64,000 nucleotides of DNA from an uncultured Lachnospiraceae bacterium (GCA_947626435.1 CANQSB010000016.1:1-64000), one strand, 5' to 3'; positions 34,005 through 43,747 are shown, counted from the first letter of the stretch. The notes: a model not told the origin generated them from the letters alone. Made by a program: numbers and translations.

Positions 34005-35384
34005 ATGGCAGACTTTCTCCAAAAAACAGACACCATCCTCTGGGGACCATATATGCTTGTTCTCCTTTTGGGAACAGGCATATATCTCCTCATCAAAATG
34101 AAATTCCTCCCCATCAGAAATCTGGGCTATGCCCTGAAATGCCTCATAAAATCAGAAAAAAACACAGACAGCGAGGGTGAAATCTCACCGATAGCCGCGC
34201 TCACCACAGAGCTTGCCGCCACAATCGGCACAGGCAACATAGTCGGCGTCGCGACAGCCATGACGCTTGGCGGCCCAGGCGCGCTCTTGTGGCTCTTAAT
34301 TTCCGCATTCATCGGTTTTTCAACAAAGCTTGCCGAAAGCCTTCTTTCAGTAAAATACCGCACAAAAAATATAAACGGGATTACAGTCGGCGGACCGATG
34401 TACACATTAAAGGCGGCATTTCCAAACAAAAAAGCAGGCGCAGTCCTTGGCGCGCTTTTTGCGCTATTTGCGGTGCTGGCGTCATTTGGCATGGGCAATA
34501 TGGCGCAGTCAAATTCAATAACCTCGGCATTACACGAAGCCTTTTCAATACCCACCCATAAGACAGGCATAGTAATATCCGTTCTCGTGATTCTTGTAAT
34601 TCTCGGCGGCATAAAATCAATATCAAAATTTTCACTGTACATGGTGCCAGTCATGGCGCTTTTTTACATCATCGGCTCATTTGCGGTAATACTGGTCAAT
34701 ATAGACGGTCTTGCCGCAGGAATAAAGGAAATTGTTACAATGGCATTCTCGCCGCGGGCGGCAGCAGGCGGAATAGGCGGCGCAGTAATAGTGTCAATGC
34801 AGGACGCGATGCGTTACGGAATATCAAGAGGAGTATTCTCAAACGAGGCAGGACTTGGAGCAGGCGGCATAAGCGCCGCAGCGGCTGACACGGACAGTCC
34901 CGTAAGGCAGGGCTATATCAGCATGACAGGAATATTTTTCGACACAATAATCATCTGTACGCTCACAGGATTTACAATCATATCCTCAGGCGTGCTTGGC
35001 AAGTGCGACGAAGCGGGCGCGCCAATCACGGGCGCCGCGCTTACGATAGCCGCATTTTCCACGGTATTTGGCGATATGGGGGCATATTTTGTCAGCATAG
35101 GAATAACTCTCTTTGCATTTGCCACAATAATAGCATGGGAATACCAGGGCGAGCGCGCCTTTGAGTATCTTGTCCACAGCCCAAGGCTGTGTGCGGCGTA
35201 CCGTTTCGCCTACACCCTCGCCACATTTGTCGGCGCCGTCTGCACGCTGGAAACAGTCTGGTGCTTTTCGGACATAATGAACGCCCTTATGGCAATTCCT
35301 AATCTGATTTGTGTGCTTGTCCTGAGTAAAGAGGTATGCGGCGATGTTTTGGCATATGAGAAAACAAAAAAACGGCATAAATAA
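34005..35384 (+). CDS. Sodium:alanine (AGCS-family) symporter
   Basis: The 459-residue integral membrane protein has about ten helices and the AGCS signature ELAATIGTGNIVGVATAMTLGGPG near residue 65, which shapes the amino-acid site. Further conserved parts are GPMYTL near 130 and SNEAGLGAG near 280. It takes up alanine or glycine with sodium. It follows phosphonopyruvate decarboxylase by 80 bases without a terminator, so it may be co-transcribed; alanine is the product of reverse PhnW-type amination cycles, but a link is speculative. Confidence 0.93.
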   Translation: MADFLQKTDTILWGPYMLVLLLGTGIYLLIKMKFLPIRNLGYALKCLIKSEKNTDSEGEISPIAALTTELAATIGTGNIVGVATAMTLGGPGALLWLLISAFIGFSTKLAESLLSVKYRTKNINGITVGGPMYTLKAAFPNKKAGAVLGALFALFAVLASFGMGNMAQSNSITSALHEAFSIPTHKTGIVISVLVILVILGGIKSISKFSLYMVPVMALFYIIGSFAVILVNIDGLAAGIKEIVTMAFSPRAAAGGIGGAVIVSMQDAMRYGISRGVFSNEAGLGAGGISAAAADTDSPVRQGYISMTGIFFDTIIICTLTGFTIISSGVLGKCDEAGAPITGAALTIAAFSTVFGDMGAYFVSIGITLFAFATIIAWEYQGERAFEYLVHSPRLCAAYRFAYTLATFVGAVCTLETVWCFSDIMNALMAIPNLICVLVLSKEVCGDVLAYEKTKKRHK

Positions 35385-35460
35385 GTGCAGATACGCGAAG
35401 ATAACCGTTGGATAAAGGAATTGAAGCGAAAATCCTTCTAAAAATCTCAAATGAAAATAT

Positions 35461-35489
35461 TTGTAAAAGAAATATAAAAGGTATATAAT
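35461..35489 (+). promoter_or_regulatory. Promoter of the GT11 gene
   Basis: TTGTAA at 35461-35466 and TATAAT at 35484-35489 are 17 bases apart, about 105 bases before the gene. Confidence 0.6.
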
Positions 35490-35595
35490 ACAGATATTGC
35501 TTTATTTATGTAATGCATTGTATTTAGCAATTATCATAACTTTCAGCATCACATAAAAGAAAAATATAAAACCATATCAAGGAGGAATGGGTAAA

Positions 35596-36480
35596 ATGTT
35601 AAAAATACAGTTTCTGAACGGTGGCTTGGCAAATCAGGCTTTTCAATATATTTTCGCGCGGTATTATGAGCTTTCGCATCCCGGCGAGATTATGTATCTG
35701 GATGATTCATATTTTGCTTTAAATACGGTGCATAATGGCTATGAGCTTGAAAAGGTTTTCGGGATAAGGGCGCATATGCTTAGCGAAGCATTTGACAAGG
35801 ACGTATGGGAATATATGCTGGAGGAGAAGAAAAGAGGGAAAAGCATTCCGCAGATTATACTGGAAAGCGGAGAGGACATATGCATGGTGACGGAGGTAAA
35901 AGGCTACAATGAATTTAATCCTTTTAACGGCATAGTATATGCGCCAAACGATGACGACCCTGAAAAGGTGCAGAGCATGGATGGCAATGTGTATTATCAT
36001 GGCTACTGGGTTAAAAAGAACTGGTTCGAGGTATATAAAAATATTTTTTTGAAAGAGTTTTCATTTCCACCGATACGGGATGATAAAAACAAAAGTCTGT
36101 TAAACGAAATAGAAACAACTAACTCGCTGTCAATACATGTCCGCAGGAAGGATTATGTGTCTATCGGTTGGTCATGGGAAACTGAAACTTTCCGTTCCAT
36201 GGTGGATATATTTATCAGGGACGCATCCAATGACTGGACGCTGTTCGTATTTTCGGATGACATTGATTGGTGTAAGGAAAATAGCAAAGCTATGGGATTT
36301 GACAAGTTTAAGAAGACGGTGTATGTCGAGGGCAATACTGATGGCAGAAATTACATAGATATGCAGCTTATGAGCAGGTGTAAAGTCATGATTATGTCAA
36401 ACAGCGCTTTTTGTTATCTGGCGGCGCTGCTAAACACCAGCATGATAGCAAGCTTAAACATAACCGACAGAAAACTGTAA
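35596..36480 (+). CDS. GT11-family (alpha-1,2-fucosyltransferase-like) glycosyltransferase
   Basis: The 294-residue protein begins MLKIQFLNGGLANQAFQY, the typical N-terminal loop of GT11 enzymes. Near residue 180 it has the nucleotide-sugar motif SIHVRRKDYVS (HxRRxDY), and later FVFSDDIDWCK and SNSAFCYLAALL. These are the family's donor-binding features. ATG 35596 is preferred because AGGAGG at 35580-35586 is at normal distance, while ATG 35587 abuts it. It is the last gene before the sigma-28 flagellar region and could decorate flagellin or another surface glycan. The donor sugar cannot be decided from the sequence. Confidence 0.88.
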   Translation: MLKIQFLNGGLANQAFQYIFARYYELSHPGEIMYLDDSYFALNTVHNGYELEKVFGIRAHMLSEAFDKDVWEYMLEEKKRGKSIPQIILESGEDICMVTEVKGYNEFNPFNGIVYAPNDDDPEKVQSMDGNVYYHGYWVKKNWFEVYKNIFLKEFSFPPIRDDKNKSLLNEIETTNSLSIHVRRKDYVSIGWSWETETFRSMVDIFIRDASNDWTLFVFSDDIDWCKENSKAMGFDKFKKTVYVEGNTDGRNYIDMQLMSRCKVMIMSNSAFCYLAALLNTSMIASLNITDRKL

Positions 36481-36511
36481 AAAGCTTAACGCAAAATTTC
36501 TCCCCCAGCTA

Positions 36512-36538
36512 TAAAGTAAAACCAAAATCGTCCGATAA
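36512..36538 (+). promoter_or_regulatory. Sigma-28 promoter upstream of flgM
   Basis: TAAA at 36512-36515 and TCCGATAA at 36531-36538 are separated by exactly 15 bases, matching the flagellar sigma-28 consensus TAAA-N15-GCCGATAA in all but one position. It starts about 60 bases before flgM. Confidence 0.88.
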
Positions 36539-36598
36539 ATATTACATAAGAGATGTACTTTTACGTTTTGGCGTTCAAAGAAAGGAGGAGTCTTTGAT

Positions 36599-36880
36599 AT
36601 GCGTATAGATGCTTATAATCAAATCCAGCAATTCTACAAGAACAGCAAACCGGGTAAAGCCGAGGGGAAAAAGCCGGCATCATCAAAGTTTGTGGATAAA
36701 TTTATGCTTTCCGATGCGGCAAAGGATGCCCGGGCGGCAAAGCAGGCGGTAGACAGCGCCCCCGATGTGAGGACTGAGCTCGTCAACCCTTTAAAGGAGC
36801 GGATTGCAAACGGCACATATGAGGTCAGGACGGAGGACTTCGCAAGCAAGCTGCTGTCAAAATACAGCGGGTTATTCTGA
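36599..36880 (+). CDS. flgM: Anti-sigma-28 factor FlgM
   Basis: The 93-residue protein has the FlgM pattern: a polar, disordered N-terminal half (MRIDAYNQIQQFYKNSK) and a C-terminal helical part VNPLKERIANGTYEVRTEDFASKLL that binds sigma-28. It holds sigma-28 inactive until the hook is finished, then is exported. Its own sigma-28 promoter lies directly upstream, giving feedback. AAAGGAGGAG is 9 bases before the ATG. It leads the operon flgM-flgN-flgK-flgK2-flgL-fliW-csrA. Confidence 0.93.
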   Translation: MRIDAYNQIQQFYKNSKPGKAEGKKPASSKFVDKFMLSDAAKDARAAKQAVDSAPDVRTELVNPLKERIANGTYEVRTEDFASKLLSKYSGLF

Positions 36881-36897
36881 TAATGTGAGGTATAAGC

Positions 36898-37425
36898 GTG
36901 GCTAGTTTATTGGAAAACTTGGTGAGCGTATTGGACGAGGAAAATAAGGAATATCAAGGACTTATAACCCTCGCCAATGACAAGACCCCCGTCATAGTCA
37001 GGGGGGATATAGACGGCTTAGGTAAAATCACGGAGGATGAACAGGAAATCGTAGGCAGGCTCCAAAAGCTGGAGAAGCAGAGAAATAAAATTCTGGCTGA
37101 TATTGCCAACGTAGTAAACAGGGACGTTACGACACTAAAATTAAGCAACCTGATTCAGATGCTTGAAAAAATGCCCGACCAACAGAAACTGCTGGTCGAC
37201 GTGCAGGACAGCTTGAAGCAGACGGTCGAGAAGCTAAAGACCTTAAACATTCAGAATCAAATGCTTATTGAGGATAAGCTTGAGATGGTGAGCTTCAATC
37301 TGGATATGATTAGGGCACTGAAAACTGCGCCGCAGACAGCCAATTATTCTAAGGATGCGTATACAAGCGGAGATAAGCTTGGCATTCTGTATCCCAATAA
37401 TGGCGGCTTCGACGCGAAACAATAA
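36898..37425 (+). CDS. flgN: FlgN-like flagellar export chaperone
   Basis: The 175-residue, mostly helical protein begins with MASLLENLVSVLDEENKEYQGL, the opening helix of FlgN proteins, and is followed by a coiled coil with IVGRLQKLEKQRN. FlgN keeps the hook-filament junction proteins FlgK and FlgL unfolded for export; their genes follow directly. The start is GTG with GAGG before it, 17 bases after flgM. The acidic-hydrophilic C-terminal 25 residues look disordered. Confidence 0.88.
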   Translation: MASLLENLVSVLDEENKEYQGLITLANDKTPVIVRGDIDGLGKITEDEQEIVGRLQKLEKQRNKILADIANVVNRDVTTLKLSNLIQMLEKMPDQQKLLVDVQDSLKQTVEKLKTLNIQNQMLIEDKLEMVSFNLDMIRALKTAPQTANYSKDAYTSGDKLGILYPNNGGFDAKQ

Positions 37426-37449
37426 AGCATAAATTGCGAGGTGGAACAT

Positions 37450-39285
37450 ATGTCATTATTCGGGGCATTATATGTAGGCGAGAGCGGACTTAGGACTTCT
37501 CAGAATGCGCTCAATACGGTAGCGCATAATCTTTCAAATATAAATACGCCGGGCTTTGTGCGCCAGCAGGTGGCGCAGTCCGACACTACTTATACAAATC
37601 TTAGCAGGAATGGGCGGGGAAACGCGGTTCAGGTCGGCGCGGGCGTCAAATATTCGGACTGCCGCCACGTGAGGGACGCTTTCCTCGATGCCAAGTATCG
37701 TGAAGAATCAGGAAGATTTTCATTTTATGAAGTATCATATTCGACAATTTTAGAGGTAGAGAGTACGATGGGCGAGTTTGACGGCGCGGCGTTCAAGGAT
37801 TCGCTAAGCGGTCTTTGGGAATCCATGCAGGAAATCTCAAAAACCCCAAACGATTCCACTAACCTGTCTCTTTTTGTGCAGAGCGCGTATACTTTTGCGG
37901 AAAACGCGATGACGATATACCAGGCGTTTGGCGAGTACCAAAATAACCTGAACAACCAGATAAAGGACGCGGTAGAAGAAATAAACGCAATCGGCGCGCG
38001 CATAAGCGCGATAAATAAGGAAGTATCCAAGATAGAGGCTGGCGGCGTAGAAGGCGCGAACGATTTGCGCGATGAGAGGGACTTGCTTGTAGACACGCTT
38101 GCCACATATGGAAACGTCAGCTATAATGAAAATTCCGCGGGCGTCATGACGGTCATGTTTAACGGCGTGGACTTTGTTACGGACAGCAGATATTTTGAGA
38201 TGTCAATGCTTACGGATAAGGAGACCGGCTTTGTGACCCCATATTGGAAACACAACCTCATATGGGTCACTGACAAGAATGGCAAACAGGTACAGGATTT
38301 TAAGTCTGCTATGGTTTTTGACACGACGGAGGAGATAGCCACTAAGCGCGGTACGGACATAGGTTCCCTGCGTGCGCTTCTGCTGGCAAGGGGCGACCAT
38401 GTGGCGAACTATACGGATCTCACGGTCGGCGCGTGTACCGACGCGAAGCTTGACGCGCTCAATATCACGGCTGACGAGTACAACGAATCATATGGGTTAA
38501 AATATTATGACGAATACATAAGCAATTCGGTAATGATGAACGTGCAGGCGGAGTTTGACAACCTGGTTCATTCCATAGTCACAAAGATAAACGACGTGCT
38601 TGCCGAGGCGTGTGACCCGTCAAGCGGCTATCTGTGCAATGAGGACGGCTCGCCGATGCAGATGTTTGAAAAGCTTGAAACGTCCGGCTATGAGCATGTA
38701 ATGCTTTCAAACTCGCAGGTAAGGGGGCTGACCAAGGTAGAGGGCAGTCGAAACGTTTATGTTGACGCGCAGGGCGCAAGATATGTGCCGGTCTGTGATG
38801 AAAACGGCTATCCGATAGCTAACAACTATTGGAAACTGTCGGAAGAAAATCCAAACAGCCAATTTTCATTGTACAATTGCGCTAACATAAGGACGAATCA
38901 AGAGCTTATGCAGGTTCCCGCGCTGCTAGAGTTTAAGCTGGAGGACGAATCGGCGGACTACAATATCGGCGAAAGGCTTGTCAAGGCGTTTGAGGATCAT
39001 GGAATATTCCTCAATCCGCTTGCAACGGCGATGAGCGATTATGAGAACTGCTATATAGACTTTATGAGCCAGATAGGCACATCCGGCAATATGTATCAGT
39101 TTTTGTATGAATACGAGGAGCTTGCGGTCGAGAACGCGGATAATGAACGCCTTACAGTCATAGGCGTATCACAAGAGGAGGAGCTGGAACATATGATCAT
39201 GTATCACAATGCCTACAATGCTTCCAGCCGCTACATAAATGTGGTCAATTCGCTGCTTGACGCACTTATAGCAATGGCTTCATGA
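37450..39285 (+). CDS. flgK: Flagellar hook-associated protein FlgK (copy 1)
   Basis: The 611-residue protein begins SLFGALYVGESGLRTSQNALNT and HNLSNINTPGFVRQQV, the N-terminal D0/D1 heptads of FlgK; a matching C-terminal helix (EELEHMIMYHNAYNASSRYINV) closes the molecule. The central 300 residues form the variable domains. FlgK is the first hook-filament junction protein. ATG 37450 is used because GAGGTGG precedes it; a GTG at 37441 adds three residues. A second, divergent FlgK gene follows 25 bases later. Confidence 0.92.
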   Translation: MSLFGALYVGESGLRTSQNALNTVAHNLSNINTPGFVRQQVAQSDTTYTNLSRNGRGNAVQVGAGVKYSDCRHVRDAFLDAKYREESGRFSFYEVSYSTILEVESTMGEFDGAAFKDSLSGLWESMQEISKTPNDSTNLSLFVQSAYTFAENAMTIYQAFGEYQNNLNNQIKDAVEEINAIGARISAINKEVSKIEAGGVEGANDLRDERDLLVDTLATYGNVSYNENSAGVMTVMFNGVDFVTDSRYFEMSMLTDKETGFVTPYWKHNLIWVTDKNGKQVQDFKSAMVFDTTEEIATKRGTDIGSLRALLLARGDHVANYTDLTVGACTDAKLDALNITADEYNESYGLKYYDEYISNSVMMNVQAEFDNLVHSIVTKINDVLAEACDPSSGYLCNEDGSPMQMFEKLETSGYEHVMLSNSQVRGLTKVEGSRNVYVDAQGARYVPVCDENGYPIANNYWKLSEENPNSQFSLYNCANIRTNQELMQVPALLEFKLEDESADYNIGERLVKAFEDHGIFLNPLATAMSDYENCYIDFMSQIGTSGNMYQFLYEYEELAVENADNERLTVIGVSQEEELEHMIMYHNAYNASSRYINVVNSLLDALIAMAS

Positions 39286-39310
39286 GCCGCAAGGTAAAGG
39301 AGGAGAAACA

Positions 39311-41206
39311 ATGCCGTCAACATTTTTGGGATTAAATACAGCATACACCGGATTGGTGGCTGCCAACGCTTCATTGAACACTACGGCAAACAATATCGCG
39401 AACGTCGATACGGAAGGGTATTCAAGGCAGCAGATAAATCAGAGCGCGGCATCAGCCATGCGCGCGTTCGCAAGCTATGGATGCATAGGCGCCGGCGTTG
39501 ACACTCTTGGCGCGGAGCGCATAAGAGACATATTTTATGATGAAAAATATTGGAACAATAATTCAAAATATGGCGAATATGAGAAAAAAGCGTATTATGC
39601 GGATATCATACAGGTATATCTGCAGGACGTGAGAGACACGAAGGCGGGAGATTCGACCTCGGTAGTAGAAGGTTTCACTACGCTTTTCAACAAGTTCCAC
39701 AATTCGCTCGAATCGCTTGCCACGCATACGGGCGATATAGACTATGCGCGCACTTCCGTAAGCTACGGCGGCAACCTGAGCGAGTATTTCAACATCCTGT
39801 ACAACAATTTCCAAAAAATGCAGACGGACGTGAATGACGAGATTAAAATAAAGGTAGACCAGATAAACAGCATATCGCAGCAGCTTTCCACTCTCAACCA
39901 GCAGATAAGGACGATTGAGATAAACGGCACGGCGGTGGCAAATGAGCTGCGTGATAAGCGTGATTTGCTCATAGACCAGCTCTCGAAGGTCATTGATGTT
40001 AATTGCGAGGAGCGGATAGTGTATGACGAGGCTACGGGCAAGGACACGGGGCTTAGGGATTATGTGGTGAGAATCGCGGGCGGTCAGGTGCTTGTCGATG
40101 GCAAAAACTACCGCCAGCTCGAGTGCGTGCCCAGGGAGAGATGGCAGAAAGAAAATCAAAACGACGTCGACGGACTCTATGATATCTGCTGGAAAGATAC
40201 GAAACAGAACGCCGGCATAAGCGGCAAGACCGTCAGAGGCGAGATGAAAGGTCTCTTTGAAATGCGTGACGGCAACAACAACGAGGCGTTCAACGGCATA
40301 GTGCGCTCTATGGACACGGTGGATAGGACGATTACGGTCGAAGTCACTGACGATTATCTCAAGGATATGACAAAAAGCACGATACCGCTCACGGAGGGAC
40401 GCATCAGCATAGGCGGCAAATACTACTATTATGACAGCTACGAGGTGCAGAAGCTTTCAAACGGCGAGTGCTTTTATGAGTTCAAGCTGTCTGACTCATA
40501 TGACAGGAATCCGAGCTTCGTGCCTTTGGACAAGGTAGGGCAACCTGTGACAATCGGCGATCAGATAAACTATCAGGGCATATCGTATTATCTCGAGCAG
40601 ATGAACGAATGGGTGCGTGAGTACGCGAGCATTTTCAACGGCATATACAATCAGGAGGGCGCGACGGACTACTTCGGGCAGGATGCGTCAAAGACCATAT
40701 TCTTTACGGGGGATAAGGTGATGGGCGGACAGTTCGGGCTTGAAGTGGGGCGCGATGCGGCAAGCTATAGCTCTACGGATGACGGGTACTTCCAGCTTAC
40801 GGCGGGCAACTTCAACGTTTCAAAGAAGCTTGAGGACGATCCGAGGTATATGGCTACGCATACCGTATATACTGACGGCGAATCGAAATACGACATAATA
40901 GAAGACCTCATAGACCTTTCCACAAACATAAACAAAATGCAGTTCAGAGGCTGCAGCGCGGAGAGCTTCCTTGAGTGTCTGATGGGTGATTCGGCATTGA
41001 ATGCAAGCAGCGCGGAAAACTTTACGTCAGTCTTTTCAAAGATACAGGAATCCATACAAAACGACAGACTTTCAATCAGCGGCGTGGACAATGATGAGGA
41101 AGCGGCGAATATGATGAAGTTCCAGACGGCTTTTGGCTTGGCGGGAAAGATGATTTCGGTGCTCAACCAATGCTACGAGCAGTTGATACTTCAAACAGGA
41201 GTTTAG
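39311..41206 (+). CDS. flgK: Flagellar hook-associated protein FlgK (copy 2)
   Basis: The 631-residue protein starts FLGLNTAYTGLVAANASLNT and NNIANVDTEGYSRQQINQS, a canonical FlgK N-terminus, and ends with a coiled helix (EEAANMMKFQTAFGLAGKMISVL) typical for the family. Its middle is unlike copy 1 (VSYGGNLSEYFNIL; DVDGLYDICW). The canonical GYSRQQ motif suggests that this is the usual FlgK, with copy 1 the divergent one. RBS AAGGAGGAG precedes the ATG. The genes probably make two junction zones or alternative filaments. Confidence 0.92.
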   Translation: MPSTFLGLNTAYTGLVAANASLNTTANNIANVDTEGYSRQQINQSAASAMRAFASYGCIGAGVDTLGAERIRDIFYDEKYWNNNSKYGEYEKKAYYADIIQVYLQDVRDTKAGDSTSVVEGFTTLFNKFHNSLESLATHTGDIDYARTSVSYGGNLSEYFNILYNNFQKMQTDVNDEIKIKVDQINSISQQLSTLNQQIRTIEINGTAVANELRDKRDLLIDQLSKVIDVNCEERIVYDEATGKDTGLRDYVVRIAGGQVLVDGKNYRQLECVPRERWQKENQNDVDGLYDICWKDTKQNAGISGKTVRGEMKGLFEMRDGNNNEAFNGIVRSMDTVDRTITVEVTDDYLKDMTKSTIPLTEGRISIGGKYYYYDSYEVQKLSNGECFYEFKLSDSYDRNPSFVPLDKVGQPVTIGDQINYQGISYYLEQMNEWVREYASIFNGIYNQEGATDYFGQDASKTIFFTGDKVMGGQFGLEVGRDAASYSSTDDGYFQLTAGNFNVSKKLEDDPRYMATHTVYTDGESKYDIIEDLIDLSTNINKMQFRGCSAESFLECLMGDSALNASSAENFTSVFSKIQESIQNDRLSISGVDNDEEAANMMKFQTAFGLAGKMISVLNQCYEQLILQTGV

Positions 41207-41219
41207 GGGGTAATGGCAT

Positions 41220-42827
41220 ATGGCAATGCGTATAACGACTAAAATGATGCAGAATACGGCAATCCGCAATCTCAATGTGGGCAAGAAGCGCGAGCAGAAA
41301 GTAATGGAGCAGATGTCTACAGGCAAGCTGATATCAAGACCGTCCGACGATCCCATAATAGCGATACGCTCACTGAAGCTTAATTCGTCCTTGGATAAAA
41401 TAACGCAGTATTATAAAAGAAACGCGTCCGACGCGGAAAGCTGGCTTGACCTGACGGATTCGGCGATAACCAACGTCATTGATATTTTAAGCGGCGAAAA
41501 TGGTCTTGGATATCTGATAACGCAGGCGGCGGCACAGTACAACACGACGGACGACCGCAAGACTATTCTGCAGGATATGATGAATAAGGTAAAGGAAATA
41601 TACGCCGCGGGCAACGCGGACAGCGCGGGCAAGAGTATATTTACGGGCTACCGCACGGATTTGCCGCTTTCTTTTACCAAGGAGGACGTGGCAGGCGAGG
41701 GTCCCGGTAAATACTACATTACGGAGCAGGTCACAAACGAGGCGATGGACAGCGTGACCTTTGTGAAAAAAGGCGATTTGACTGAATTGAATGAAGGCAG
41801 CTTCCTCCTTACGGACCCAGGTACCGGAGAATATCTGAGCAAAACGACGGAATATGACGTAGAATCCTACAAAGTGCCAAGGATTAGATTGTCATACGAT
41901 GATTTGGACAGCGGTGAAGTGTCTTTAACGGTGGTTGATAAAGATGGAAAGCTGATAAAGGATTATACGTCATCAATAAAGTATTATGATAAAGCTGTAG
42001 ACAATGACCAAGCTATAAAGGACGCTTATCAGTATGCGCATGATCATCCGGACGAGATAGTTTGCGTTGCGGAGACGGGAGAGCTTTTGCTTGGCGAAAA
42101 TGTGCAGGCGGAAATCGCGAAGCTTTCTGTAACTGACGAACTGCGCATAAGCTATTCGAAGTCCGAATGGAAAGAGGGCGACCTCAATCCTGTCCACTAT
42201 TTTTATGCGGAATATCCGCGTGAAAATAAGGAAAAGCTCATATACAATGCGCAGTACCTTGAAGGGGGAAGCCTTTCGGCTGATGACAGGCAGATAATAG
42301 AATACGATATAGGCAATAACCAGAGAATACGCGTAAACACTACGCCCGACGAGCTTTTTACGCATGACATGGGCAGAGCCGTCAATGAGCTTATATCGTC
42401 AATTGAGGAGTATTACTCTATCAGTGACAACCTTGATGCCATAAAAAAGATGATAGACTCAAACGAATATTTCGGAGACGACCTTGACAAGCTGAACAGC
42501 CAGAAGGCGGCGCTCGAAAAGGCGCTTAATTTTATCAAGGATAAGATACAGGACGGCAAAGAGAACGCGATTACGCTGTGCGACGACTGGACTGAGCGGG
42601 CAAACCTTGCGGCGACGAACTGCGGCGCAAGAGGAGCGCGTCTTGAGGTAGTTAAGAGCAGGCTTGAAGTGCAGCAGACCAATTTCGAGGAGCTGGTGAG
42701 CAAGAACGAGGATGCCGACTATGACGAACTCACCGTGCAGCTTGAGAGCATAAAGCTCACGTACAACGCGGCGCTTTCGTCAATTGCCTTTGTAATGCAG
42801 AACTCATTATTAGACTATATCCGCTGA
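41220..42827 (+). CDS. flgL: Flagellar hook-associated protein FlgL
   Basis: The 535-residue protein starts MAMRITTKMMQNTAIRNLN, followed by EQMSTGKLISRPSDDP, the FlgL D0 region. The C-terminal helices contain ARGARLEVVKSRLEVQQTNFEEL and ALSSIAFVMQNSLLDYI. The central 250 residues are an expanded variable domain, making it larger than classical FlgL proteins of about 300 residues. AGGGGG lies upstream; either ATG 41220 or ATG 41226 could start. It connects the FlgK ring to the flagellin filament. Confidence 0.92.
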   Translation: MAMRITTKMMQNTAIRNLNVGKKREQKVMEQMSTGKLISRPSDDPIIAIRSLKLNSSLDKITQYYKRNASDAESWLDLTDSAITNVIDILSGENGLGYLITQAAAQYNTTDDRKTILQDMMNKVKEIYAAGNADSAGKSIFTGYRTDLPLSFTKEDVAGEGPGKYYITEQVTNEAMDSVTFVKKGDLTELNEGSFLLTDPGTGEYLSKTTEYDVESYKVPRIRLSYDDLDSGEVSLTVVDKDGKLIKDYTSSIKYYDKAVDNDQAIKDAYQYAHDHPDEIVCVAETGELLLGENVQAEIAKLSVTDELRISYSKSEWKEGDLNPVHYFYAEYPRENKEKLIYNAQYLEGGSLSADDRQIIEYDIGNNQRIRVNTTPDELFTHDMGRAVNELISSIEEYYSISDNLDAIKKMIDSNEYFGDDLDKLNSQKAALEKALNFIKDKIQDGKENAITLCDDWTERANLAATNCGARGARLEVVKSRLEVQQTNFEELVSKNEDADYDELTVQLESIKLTYNAALSSIAFVMQNSLLDYIR

Positions 42828-42842
42828 TATGGAGATTAAATT

Positions 42843-43313
42843 ATGGTAGAAATAGACACAAGGGTATTTGGAAAAATTGCTATAGAAGAAGAAAAGATAA
42901 TCCGTTTTGAGGAAGGCATATTGGGATTTCCGGATTTGAAAGATTTTACGCTTATCTACGACCTTGAAAAGGGGAGTGACGCGAGCATAAAATGGCTCCA
43001 GTCAATAGATGAGCCGGGATTTGCGCTTCCCGTCATGAATCCTGACCTTGTCATGGCGGGCTATGCGCCCCAATTTGACAGGAGCCTTATCGAGTCGTTG
43101 GGTGATAAGCTTGACAGCGACAACATACTTATATTTGTCACAGTCACCATACCGAGAAATGACGTGACTAAAACCACAGTCAATTTAAAAGCGCCGATAA
43201 TAATAAACGTTGAAAACCGCAAGGCTGTCCAGGTCATTGCCGATGGCGACGGCTACAAGGTCAAATACGCGATTTATGATGTCCTGCAGGCGCGTAAGAA
43301 GGCAGGTGAGTGA
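42843..43313 (+). CDS. fliW: Flagellar assembly factor FliW
   Basis: The 156-residue protein has the FliW motifs FEEGILGFPDLKDFTLI near residue 22, LQSIDEPGFALPVM near 58 and NLKAPIIINVENRKAVQ near 118. FliW binds either flagellin or CsrA; when flagellin is low it releases it and traps CsrA, so flagellin translation rises. The csrA gene starts one base after its stop and flagellin lies just downstream, the complete control switch in one place. Confidence 0.95.
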   Translation: MVEIDTRVFGKIAIEEEKIIRFEEGILGFPDLKDFTLIYDLEKGSDASIKWLQSIDEPGFALPVMNPDLVMAGYAPQFDRSLIESLGDKLDSDNILIFVTVTIPRNDVTKTTVNLKAPIIINVENRKAVQVIADGDGYKVKYAIYDVLQARKKAGE

Positions 43314-43314
43314 T

Positions 43315-43539
43315 ATGTTGGCGCTGACAAGAAGAAAAGGCGAGGCTCTGGTGATAAACAACAATATAGAGGTCGTCGTGCTCGACGTCAAGGGCGACCA
43401 TATAAAGATTGGGATAAACGCGCCAAAGCAGATTCCCGTATACCGCAAGGAACTCTACACGCAGGTGCAGGAGGCAAATGAAAAATCAGGCAGCACTTCA
43501 GACATGGAGCAGCTTGAAAGCCTGCTTGGCAATCAGTAA
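43315..43539 (+). CDS. csrA: Carbon storage regulator CsrA
   Basis: The 74-residue RNA-binding protein has the CsrA core MLALTRRKGEALVINNNIEV and DHIKIGINAPKQIPVYRKEL. It blocks translation of flagellin by binding GGA motifs near its ribosome-binding site. ATG 43315 is one base beyond the stop of fliW; the longer frame back to 43210 runs inside fliW and is not a family extension. The last 20 residues are a non-conserved tail. The target leader lies 310 bases downstream. Confidence 0.95.
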   Translation: MLALTRRKGEALVINNNIEVVVLDVKGDHIKIGINAPKQIPVYRKELYTQVQEANEKSGSTSDMEQLESLLGNQ

Positions 43540-43591
43540 AAGCCGCAGGCGGAAGCATATCAAAATATTTCAAAATTTTTCAAATTGGCTC

Positions 43592-43618
43592 TAAAGTATT
43601 AACGATAAGAGCCGATAT
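43592..43618 (+). promoter_or_regulatory. Sigma-28 promoter of flagellin
   Basis: TAAA at 43592-43595 and GCCGATAT at 43611-43618 are 15 bases apart, the flagellar sigma-28 consensus with one change at the last base. It gives a leader of about 220 bases before the flagellin ATG. Confidence 0.88.
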
Positions 43619-43684
43619 ATAAAATGTAAAGATAAACAAATCTTACAATCAATAAGTCTTATGTAATGTAAGACCATAATGGGG

Positions 43685-43747
43685 TTAATAACCAAGGGCG
43701 TCTGTCATAGCAGGCGCGCCGGACGGCAGAAGCCTTTGGATTATTAA
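43685..43747 (+). promoter_or_regulatory. Long hairpin in the flagellin 5' leader
   Basis: TTAATAACCAAGGGCGTCTG at 43685-43704 pairs, with small bulges, with the region CGGCAGAAGCCTTTGGATTATTAA ending at 43747. About 20 base pairs form around a GC-rich apex with its own GGCGCGCC palindrome. The hairpin lies between the sigma-28 promoter and the CsrA sites. It may stabilise the abundant flagellin mRNA. Confidence 0.65.

Noticed and set aside
37450..41206. One FlgK gene as a pseudogene
   Set aside because: Both frames are full length, with intact N- and C-terminal junction motifs and good ribosome-binding sites.
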